From: Tubulanus polymorphus
Taxonomy: Eukaryota > Nemertea > Palaeonemertea > Tubulaniformes > Tubulanidae
DNA: 64,000 bases
Reading direction: 5' to 3'
Assembly: GCF_964204645.1 (NCBI RefSeq)
Contig: NC_134028.1
Location: 12,687,001-12,751,000 of the forward strand
In this document: positions 21,601 through 33,600 of the stretch, piece after piece
How the letters are laid out: every line of letters starts with the position of its first letter
Position numbering within the stretch: position 1 is the first letter of the stretch
The notes under the pieces: generated by a model
The model's input: the letters and a program-made list of their open reading frames with translations, nothing else
What the model was told of the DNA's origin: nothing
Database searches by the model: none
Program-made: the position numbers and the translations under genes

Positions 21601-24600
21601 ACCGTAAAAGCGTTCACTGTCTGTTTCATTTATCGTCACGTATTGCATTGCATCACTGATTTTGTATCTGCTACGTTTAGGATGTGTATGTATTTCATCG
21701 ATCGGTTGCAGACACGCGTGCGTGCAGCAACAGTAGTAATGTATAGGCCTATTACTGTTGCCATGCGCGTACGTGGTGAACGCCCACAGATGTACACTGT
21801 GGTATACACGTTGATTTTTTAAGGCCGACCCATAATGCTTGAGTTGCTGATTGTCATCGAATGAGGATATGCCACATTAAAAAGTCATTACCTTCCAAAA
21901 TAGAATAGTCGGACATGAGTTCAAGATCGCTCTAAGTGCTCGTAAAACGCTTTTAATTTCTAAAATTTTCTTGGGGGAGGGCCCAGTCGGCTGGTTGCAT
22001 GGGTACCTCAAAAGAAAACCGAGGTTTTAAAGGTCAGCGTTCTCATCTCTGATTAAGGGCTATCATTAGTTTCATCTGAGACCAACAGTGGGGAAGTAGT
22101 GCCCAAAGAATTCAATGAAAATGACGAGAATGTGATGATGGTGCTTTTCGTAATTATTTGGAGGATCCCATCAAGCATTTCTTTGTACCGCCAGTCTCGT
22201 TATAACGGCAAAATAAGCCACGTCCCAATGGTGGCTTTACAACGAGGTTTGACTACTTACAAACACTTATTGAAGCTAAGTTGAAATTTTATTTTTCAGC
22301 CTCGTCAAATCAATGAAATTAAAGATTTCCTTCTTACTGCAAGGAGAAAGGATGCTAAATGTAAGTATTATATAATCACTTTTCCTGAATATGAATATCT
22401 GACACCCATTTCTTAGCAAATTACCTTATTCTTCTGGGTCCTGCTTAACTCAATGAGTAAGTTAAGCCGCTGTCAGCCGCTTGCCGGTATTTACCGTTGC
22501 ATACAGAAAGCCGCTCACCTAAGTCACAAATGTAAACACTGCCTACGTTTAAATTACACGTGATTTTAACCAATAAGAATGCAAGTAGCAATGCGTCATA
22601 GACATTATTGATCATGGGAACTGCTGCGAACGATTTTGAATTTGGGTATTCCAGAGTGAATGAGTTATGTACGAAACGATGAAATATGTTACGAAATGTG
22701 AAACATGAAACGAAATTACCAAATGGTGACTTGTTGCAAGTAGTGCTTAAGTACGAAACTAAATGGTCATTTCCAGCGGGACCATACTATGATCAAAGCT
22801 ACTAGGCCTGCTAGGGGCAGACTATCAAAAATTTGGCGGTTCATGTAGATGATCTTTTGAAAGTTTTTAAGACTACATTCCATAACTCTGGAAGATTTAA
22901 AAAATATCCTACAATGAGTAGAAACAATTGTAAGTTGTTTTCAAAACCAAAGGATAAATATGCTGCGCCATTTCCACGATCTCCGACGCAGTAAGACATG
23001 GTGAAATGATACACATCCTACATATCGATCTTTTAAGGCTGGCTTATGTTGACCAGCAACGCAAAATTCAGAATTAGGCTTATTTCATTTTGATAAAAGA
23101 AAATAAATGTTAGGCGTGATGCTGCCTGCCACCTGTATCATCTAATATTAACATTAACAGGTGGAAAACATCGTTGGCGTAATGAAAAAAAATTTTTGAT
23201 CAGTTTTTTGAGTTTGATCAGGACTGATGATTTCATTGGCGTTCTGGGGCAGGGTGAGAGGTGGTAGTGAATCAAGAGCTATTTACATACACATTGATAC
23301 AAAATGAACTGCACAAGGATTCTTGCAGGGTGCAGAGCCCCTAAAATCCCTTTAAAAAACCCTCAAATTCCAAAATCCATTTTTGAGGTCATCACACACA
23401 AACCATTCACTAGATACTAAACAATGCTAAAACAAAGCTAAGTGGATCATTTCTGGTGCTAGTTGCAATTCAAATGCAATCATTTGTCTGGTGCTAGAAT
23501 TAGGCCTGGGCCTGGTCCGACGTTTTTGGTCGGGCCAAATAGGCTCGGGCCCATTTGGCACCCGTGTGAACAGTTGTTCCAGGCCAAATTTGGCCAAAAT
23601 GCACGTGTGATTGCAGCTAATGGTCATAAGTGAGATAAAGGCCTTGTTATCATTCCCAAGTGGCCAATACTAACTTTGTCAATTATTATGGAAGGCTTAT
23701 TTGAATGCAAAGAGTCAATTAGACATATTTATCCAAGAGTTCAGAAACAGGAACCTACTTGAAGTTCGTAGGTGAGCTGAATGTCGAAGACGAAAGTTAT
23801 AACAAAATGCAGAAGTCAGTAATTTTTCAAGTTGGTTGCTTAAAGACTTAAAAAACAAGCAGTCGGGATTCTTCCAAATGTATCCCATCAGGACGTGGGG
23901 GAAAATGTCTGTTCAACATTTTTAAAAAAAGCATCCTTATGGAAACCCTTGTTGAAGTTCATCAGTCGTCAAATATGGCTGCCAGGGTAGCCATCTTGTC
24001 TTTTCTTGTTAGTACTGAAAAGCCTACAATTTCTGATTAATATTCATGTAACTCAGTGTGAGAATTGGGGCAGGCGTGTGCCCACCACTATTCAAAATAG
24101 AGCTTATCGATCATCAAAACTGCCGTCAGGACAGTCATCTTGGATTTTTTCTTAGCGCGATACTAATTCTCGATGGATTTTCATGAAATTTAGAGAGTTG
24201 GTTTAGGTTAATGAGATGTGCGGCCCTATTGAAAATGGAAGTATCAAATATGGCCACCAGGGTAGCCATCTTGAATTTCTGCTTTCTTTGTACGGGACAA
24301 ACTCGTTATCCGCGAAAACCGTGACCGCGTACCGATGGACAGCCACTAGGAACCAGCGGAGGGACTTTGCGTACAATTCGTAGACCGGACTGTCCCTGTA
24401 TCTCGAAGTTGTTGTTATGTTATAGAATTTGTAAATAGTGTAAATTTATGTGACAGTTATCCAAATGTAAATAGAGATATCGTTGGCTCGCATGTAAATT
24501 CTCATACGGTAGATACATACCCTGATGTAAATAGTAACAATCATGTACCTGATGTAACTCCTAACAATATCATTTCTGATGTAAATAAGCGAAATGTTAA

Positions 24601-27600
24601 CACTTCTGATTTAAATAAGCAAAATGTAACTAGTACAGCAAACGCAGCAAACATAAGTGAAATTCCTTGTATCAAATCATCATTAAAGTTTTCTACGCTG
24701 AATGTATGCGGCCTTATAGCTAAACTCGATATCCCAGAATTCTGTGAATTTATTAGCAATAATGACATCACATGTCTAACTGAAACTCACTTAGATGATT
24801 TAGACGGTAATTTAGGTTGTAGCTTGCCCGCCTCCGATATGGCGCACTTTAAAAATAGGAAAAAGTTTTCAAAAAAAGGATCAGGTGGCGTTGGTATCAT
24901 ATATAGGAAGTTCATGAAAAATAAAAGAAAACTAATTTCGACTGACTCTCAGTTTGGATCTTGGTATTTATTAGATAAAGATTTATTTAATCGCGACAAA
25001 CATGTACTTTTAGGTGTAATTTATATTCCTCCAGAAAATAGTCGTTATTATTCAGAAATAGCTATCAGAGAAATTGAAATAGAGTTATTACAATTGAAAG
25101 TTGAGTATGATTTCAATGTGTTAATTTCTGGTGACTTGATTGCTCACACCGCTTGTATGCCAGACTTTTTGGAACCTGATAATCAGATAATTCAAGATGA
25201 TAACTTAGACCCTATTGTTGACTCATTGATTAATTTAGGAAAAACTAAATTTGAATCGTGATCAGGATATTGATACTTTACTGAATTTATTCATAATACT
25301 ATACGCAGATGATACTGTTATTCTTGCTGAGGATGAGAAATCTCTTCAGCTACACTTAGATACCTTATTTGAATATTGCGCGGCTAATGGTCTCACCGTT
25401 AACTCAGAGAAAACTAAAGTACTAGTATTTGCGCCAAGTAAATCCCGGATAAAAACGATTTCGAAATTTATGTTTGGTGATCAAGAGTTAGAGGTAGTTG
25501 AAGATTATGTTTATCTCGGAGTAAAATTCAATTGGAATGGTAACTTTGCTAAGGCAAAAAAGTATCTTTACGATAAAGCTATCAGAGCTATGTTTTCGAT
25601 CGTTCAAAAAGGCAGACGTTTGAAATTGCCCATAGATGTTATGTTTAAATTATTTGATACGTGTGTTGCTCCAATAGCCATGTATGGGTGTGAGATCTGG
25701 GGATACGAAAATCTTGATTTATTAGAAAATATTTATTGCTTCTTCTGTAAAATCTTAATGAAAGTGACGAAATATTCTCGCAACTTACAAGTTTTATCAG
25801 AGCTAGGACGTTACCCTTTGAATATAGATGTTAGACGCAGGATGATTAACTTTTGGGTTAAAACAGTATCTGGAAAGCAAACCAAACTTAATTCAATACT
25901 CTATAAAATATCTTTCAATTTATTTTTAAGGGATAAATTTAAGAGCCCTTGGTTATCATATATAAAGAAAACGTTTGATGACTGTGGTTTGTCCTGCATT
26001 TGGACGCAGCAATTCATGACTAACAGTAAATCTTTTTCAAAACGAATAAAACAGATACTCCGTGACCAGCACCTTCAAGAAACTGTATCTGCCATAAATA
26101 CTAATCCGATATACACTAACTTTAGGCAATATAAAAATGATATTAGGTTAGAGAAGTATATAATAGAACTTGGTGATGACTTAGGAACTAGTTTATTTGA
26201 ATTTAGGGTCGGGTCCTATATTTTACCTGTGAACAAATTTTCAAACCTTTATTTAGACAGAGCCGATAGAATATGCCCCACTTGTAATACTTTAGGTGAC
26301 TAATCCCATTTTCTGTTTGACTGTACCTTACTTAACGAACAACGCAAAAACTTTTTGAATTTGAAAACCTTAAATACCCTTGATATTCTGAAAAACCCAA
26401 CGGTCAACTTAGCTAAATTCATTAAGACCGGCTTAGATGTATATAGATCCCTCCAATAGTATATATAGTATTGTAAATAGTTGATGTATATAATAGTATA
26501 TATAGTATTGTAAATAGTTGATGTATATATATATTTCGTTACGTTTTCATTCTCTAAATTTTAATCACTTCAGTGTTGTTTTGTAAATATTTGTATATAC
26601 ATGTGTAATAGTTTTCCTCCATATACCATGGAAATGGTTGGAGTGTAAATAAATCGTAAATCTTCTTTAATTCTTACTAAGTGGTGGAGAGTTTTGCAGA
26701 CATAGCAAGTCATCTGCCTCAGAAACATGCTCATATGACTCAAGAGTCTCCTGTTATACCAATATGCCTAGGAATTTGTTCATTTAATTGTATGGTTGTT
26801 TGTCTGCTTGATTTCAGCTGTCAAAATTAAGAAGAACAAGGAAAATGTGAAATTCAAAGTTCGGTGCAGCCGTTTCTTATATACTTTAGTCATACAAGAC
26901 AGAGAGAAGGCAGAGAAATTAAAGCAGTCTCTTCCGCCAGGTAATAAAATTCTATTCTATTTAGACAATTATATACAAAGTATACCCAACATTAACGGGT
27001 CAAGTTTATCAATTGCCCTTATTAAATAGACTCAACTTGGATCCTATAAAATCGAAAAATCTGTTTAACTGGGCATATGTTGAAATTTTTTTCTACTCAA
27101 ATTTTCTCACGTCGAACTAATTTTGCAATTACATGTGGCGGATCCCTTTTCGTATTAGGAGCCAATGGAGTCAATGGGCTCCTGGAGATAACTGATGGCC
27201 CAGTTCTGATTCCTTATGACACAATGTGTTTCCTTGATGAGCAATGAACTGACGATCCTACAATACAACCACTCTATTATGACATGAAATACTTAAAAAT
27301 ACTTAAAAAATAGTCAAAATAATAACAATAGTAAGTATGAAAATGGGTTAACGGAATTTATCTTACATATTACCTCAATCTTGCATTGGATGACAGTTGC
27401 TATGGTGAATAAAAACTGTGATAGAACATGATGGACTGATGTAGTTGTAAAGGCCTTATTCCCTAATTACTTATAAGTGATTTTAGTGATATAGACCAAG
27501 TTTACAAATGATAGTTTCGTACTTTGAAAAAGCTATCATATGTACCCGTTTAAGTAAAAAATTGACCTAAAAGATCAAGTGATTTTTTAGGCTGACATCA

Positions 27601-30600
27601 GTAGGAGTAACATTCTTAGGTACCCCACCATAAGGATTGAATGTAGAAATACGTTCTGCTTGCAAATGATGATCCGAATTGACACCTCTTATGGGAGTGT
27701 TTCAGAACACAATGAATAAAACTGCTTACATAAGCTATTCTGATGCAAGTTAGTATATCGACATTGAAAAGATTCTGAGATTCTTTTTTGCTTGGGGTAG
27801 CTATTCAACGTTCACATAGACTCCTCTTAAAACCCTATGAAAACTGTTTATCTATTACTATGCAAATGGTTGAATAATATGGCAACTGAGCGTATATTCA
27901 TACAAACTAGAGTAATACCGGTGGAAACCACGGGTGATTTCCTTTGGCCCAGAACTTCAAACTGTTCAATTAATTTGCAATGGAATTAAGTCATGTCCAT
28001 GCCCGTGGAGACCCTATGATCTCTGATGACCTGTACCCGTGGAGACCGGGAACTATCGGAGGTAAACAAAATATGTACGGTGTTGCGCGGGGCTCGAACA
28101 GCTGACCCATCAGGTGTCTTGTACAGACCTTGGATCAGCCTTATAGACAAACAAGAGATCCACGGATCTTAATATCTTAAAGTCGGAAAATTTGCGTTTG
28201 CAAAGCTGGAAGATCGTATGGATTAACAAAACAACCACAATATTTAGAAAATATAGAATGTTTTGCGCATTTGAAGCCCTCGACCATCAAAATCGGCGAA
28301 GGATTTCGTGTCGAACTCAACGTTTTAAATTTCGAAATCGGCAAAAGCCGGCATCATAGCATTTTCGGTCCAGGCGATTTAGGCCCTAATTTCGCGTTCA
28401 AAGACATAATTCACGATCTATTCATTGAGAGTTAACGGGATTAGTTTCGTTAGAAGCAGAAAGCTATTAGCTTTCATATCATGCCTGGATTATCAAAATC
28501 GGATGAGAAACGAAATAGTAAGCGACTGAAGTTGAGTAGTTTGTGAGTGTCGTTAGCCCCCTTGTTATTTTATATATACTATATACATTGGATTAACAGA
28601 TTATTGTTTTACATTACATACAACTCTCATACGAGCCCTGTGGTTGTTGGCAGGCTGGCTGGGGAACTAGCATTCACACCAGCGGCACAGGATTCCATCT
28701 ATCAGGAACAACAAGGCAGTTAAACCTTATATGTACAATCTTTATTGCATCCTGGAATGAGAATGATAATCATAACTGTACGTAGTCTTTATATACAGAT
28801 TCATTAGTATAATGTGATAACTAGGTGTCAGACAAGTTGTAGACATCAGGACTCACAAACTAACACCTAGTGACATGTTTGAGAGACATAAATTAATTAA
28901 TGAGGAGCACTGACTAGAGCTAATTACTTCGAATACATATCGAGTAGTCCGACATGTTGATTACGATAAATCACATATTGATACTATATTCATAAGTTAT
29001 ATTACATTATTAATACTATTATTAGGCCAGCAGTAGGCTGAGCCTATTACTATACAAATGGAGCGAATTTAAGTGACATGGTTTCCACACAAAAGGCTCT
29101 TGCTTGCCAAGTGAGGGCATATTCGAACAAATCACGTATTTAAGCGTAATCCATTCTCGGAATCGTAGCGAGCAGAATTTTGAAATAGGCTTTCATAAAA
29201 ATGTTTTCTGCATTTTTAACGAAAATAAAATCGGGAAAATTTCAATTTTTATCAGCCAATCAGGAAGTTGTGTCTTCCCTGTGATTGGTTTATCTAAAAA
29301 TATCAGCAGCTGTTCACGTGAATTATCGTGATTTCATTACTGGCGCTTTTGCGCATGACGTCATGTATCAACACGCGACAATACTTCCGCGTTCGCTACG
29401 TGTTCGCTGATTGGCCCATTTACTGGGAAATTCCACAGAAGCCTGATGTGGTTTGTTACAAGCGCTGTGATTGGCCCGACCTGATTCTGGCACGGCTTTA
29501 GCTTAGTGGGTTCGAATCCCTTGACGGGAGAAGATGATGGATCCTATCGATGCTATCAACAAATAAGTTTCCCGGTTGGGCAGCTGCGGATATCTACCGA
29601 AAGTGTTGCGGTTCGATATTTCGAGGTTTCTTTGAATTTTGGAGTGATATTGAAATCGGGTAAACACCGGTGGTAGATTGTGGTGAAAACCCATTGCTTG
29701 ATATTTGTACTACTTAATCAACGAAAAGCGTCGGGGCCGCGCCAGGAGTTTTCGCGATTCAAGTAGCTCAATAGCCTACTTCTTCGTGTTTGTCCACCTC
29801 CGCAATTTTCACTCCGCCGATCTCTGACACGGCTCTGTCGCCGTCGGCGCTGTGATTATTACTATTATTACTATTCGTACCACCAAAATTTTTTATTTCT
29901 ATATCAGGGAGGTCTGGAGAATAAAAAAGTCAAAATTTGGATATCACATAGGCCTGATTTCATCGAATAAGTCGACCATAGTTGTTACGTTTCCGTACTA
30001 ATTACCACCTAAAACCGTCTGAACAATTTTGTCACAACCAACATTTCGTTTACAGAAATCAGGTGTTCACGTGAACCCGCGGTATCGTCTATTGTTTTAC
30101 TTCCGGGTTTTATTTTAAGATTTAAAATCGTATTTCAAGATCGATTTCTATGAAATCTTTAGTTGATTTGGTGTTAGGGAGGAATTTTTATTTGCTCTAC
30201 AGAAAATTCATCCTTGACAATTGCGCAAGGTTCGCAAAAAATTGCTTTTCCCAAATCGAGTGTATGAACTTGATATGCTAATTAGCCATGTGCTCGAATT
30301 GCAAATTCAATCAAATTTTATTCTGCCAAAAAAAATGTTAAATCAAATTCGCTTTCCGAGAGTTAATGGTATGCTGCATGGAACAAAGTTGTTCTGAGAT
30401 GGGTCTTGAAGCTATTGAGTCGAGAGATAACCATCTAGAAAGTTCGTGAGAGTTCCAAAGTTTTGAAGACGCTTCAAGGTAATGTCTTGATATTTGGTTT
30501 ATACGTGTATCTACCCTAGAAACATCTTCAGGCCAAAAACTGGCCCTGTCAGATTCAAGATGGCCGACTGGCAGCCATTATTGTTCGCCAAAATCAGCAC

Positions 30601-33600
30601 TTTTTACACATTTTAGAATTTTTCGAGGGAAATTTTGAAGACACTTTTATCAATAACCTTGATCATTCGTATATATTTGTATCCCCCAAGGGCCCATCGG
30701 CATGAGAAAAATTGGGTCGATCTGACTCAAGATGGCCGTCCTGTGACCTTTTTTGTTCCCAAAAATGTTAATTTTGGACTGAATTCTGAGTCCTGTAGCT
30801 TTCAAATGGTGTGCCATTTTTCATTGCAATTTGTAATGGGTATTCTTTGGAAAAGGATCTTTTATATCCGAGAGGGTATTTTTTACCAGGCAATTATGAC
30901 GCAATTGGCGGCCATCTTGGGGTCATCAGTACTCATTCGTAGGTGGAAAAAAAGTTTAGCCACATCATTTTGATACTTAAGCATATTTTGCTACCATAAT
31001 TAATTGGAAAGTTGTAGCTCATGACATGTTCTATGATTGAGGTGAGTTTCAAGCTCATTGGTTTTTGTTTATGGCCACCAGGGGGCGTTGAACAATACAA
31101 TAACTTAGTATTTCTATATTACATTTGTACCTATGCATATTTTGATACCACAATCAATTGGAAAGTTGTAGCTCATGACATGGTCTATGATCTTGGTGAG
31201 TTTCAAGCTCATTGGTTTTTGTATATGGCCACCAGGGGCGTTGAACAATACAATAACTTAGTATTTCTATATTACATTCGCTCCTGCTGTCTGTGTTAAC
31301 ACACGATTGTACTATGTAAATGACATTGAGCAGGGAGTGTATATTGATAAATATAACCCACAGATTACATCATTTATAAAAAGCAAATCTGACAGGCTGG
31401 CCATTGTGCCCCTTGGGGCTCTTGTTATCATTATTAAGCATTTCATATAGTAAGAGATATGAAATATTGTGAACCATTCAATATGAAATTGTAGATATAT
31501 ATGATTATAGAATATGCAACTTATATCAGGGTGACAAATGTATATAGGCCTACTTACTGTTGCCGCGCGTGTGTGGCGAACGCCTTCAGATATTATACAC
31601 TACTGGGTGATGATTTTTAGTGAGCATTCATCGGCGCATTTTAACTCCAATAATTCAGGGCTCGACCTGTATTGCATGAGATGCTGAATGTCAATGAATG
31701 AGCATGTGCCACATTGGAACTTGCCATTACCTTCCAAAATATAATAGCCATTCATGGGTTCAAGATCGCTCTTAAGTGCTCGGAAGACGTTTTTAATTTC
31801 TAAAATTTTCTTGAGGCGGACCCCCAAACCCCCAGAAATTGCTTCGCACTCGTGAGTGCTGACGTCAGCTTGTTCACGTGTGTAACTCAAGAAACAAACG
31901 CAGATTTTATAGGTCGGCGTTCTCATCTCTGATTGTTGACAATTATGCCAAGTCCTGGAAAATGACTTTTTCTCAAATCGAATGGATAACCTTGACATGC
32001 CGAATTCAATTTTACTTTATTGAACAACTTAACCCCTAGGGCCTGAGCACAGTTTTATATTATTAAAAAATTCATCCTCCCAAATAAATCATGCATGGGG
32101 TATTGTCAAACCAAAAAAAAATATAAATTATGTTGCATTTCTGCAACATCAGGCTCTAGCGGTCAATTGACACAACAAATTTTTCAAGAACCTAGTAATT
32201 ATTTATTGGGTATCTAACACTTTTTCTAGTAATAACAAAAAAATCAGTCTACAAAATTCAGGTTTTACATGTGAAAGACCTTAAACAGTTCCTTTAATCA
32301 TTAAAGCAAAGTCTCACGTCGCACTTTTCACGTGCTGTGTCCGTATAGCCGTCTGCGCAATTTTTACAACGCCCGCGCTTTTTCAGTTTGATAGGCCAGT
32401 GCCCATAAGGGTCCTTTTGAACATCGGAAAACGGAGCTTTTCTTATTGGTTTACTTTTGTCAGCAGTATGAGGTTGGCATTGAGCCAATTCATGTCAAAT
32501 CGCGGTATGTTTTTTATGTGAGCATTTTTTCATTGGTTCTCGGGTTAAACGACGTATAATCGATGCGATTGAAGACATGACGAACCTCCGTCGATGACAT
32601 GGTCAACTCTGTTTATTAAACAGAGTTGACCATGTCATCGATGGAGAATTTAAATTAAATGCGACGAAAAACTGTTTTTGGCGGGAAAATTCTTAGCTCT
32701 TGCGTATAAAATTGCAATGACCTCGATTGGGGGGGGGGGGGGTCGTCTCTACGAGCGAATGTGATTGGCTGTTTTTGGGATATACGGGGAATTCCAGCGC
32801 TACTAAAATAATTATGGGGAAGCCATTTATGGTGAACGTTTCATTGGACTAGGTACAAATTTTATATGCTCATTGCTGGTGAGAATATAATTATTTCACA
32901 TATCGCCATAGGTATTGTTTCGTTTTAATACCCGATGATTGTCTTGATTGGGATTGAAGTGAAGCGAGCGTTCACTACACAAGGCCTCCACGTGCGCGGG
33001 ACGGGATTGCTAAACATTACACTGTTGCACACACAAACACACGCTCATACAGACTACTATATGGAGATGCTGTAACGCTGCTTTGCGCGTGCACGTTTGG
33101 TATGATAACAGGCTGAATAATCATCGTAGCAGAAGATGAGCGCTGTGTTTTCTGATTGATAGAATTTGTAATGAATTGTTATTTCTTGTGACCTGAAAAT
33201 ACTAAGGAGCAAAATATAGGTATAGGTCGAGGTCTGAATATGGTAGTGGTAAATTCCAGGATTTAAAACGATCTAATACTACGCCCTGGTGTTTTAGCTT
33301 CCGCGGCCATACATTGGAAGAGGTTTCGTTTCCAAGACTCAATATTCAGCCACCCCTGATATGTGACATCATATGAATTTTATTTGAATATTTTTTCATA
33401 GCGTGAAATTATTTTTAAAAAAATATAAAATTGTTTCCAATGCCGCGCCTACCTGTACCCTACGAAATTTTGGACGTGGACCGTAAACAAATTTATATTT
33501 TTGGTCTTATTTGACTATAAAAAAATAATTCTTTGAGAAAGATAAAATACAATATAGAACTTTGAAGTTACGAATTAAAAAGATTTTTCAAGCAATGCCC

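Noticed and set aside
27185-27255. Second box C/D-like set (ACTGATGG, CTGA, TTGATGA, CTGA)
   Set aside because: Box C is imperfect and the terminal stem is weak.
31600-31998. 132-residue ORF in repeat D
   Set aside because: The related copy at 21690 breaks the frame, and no domain is recognisable.
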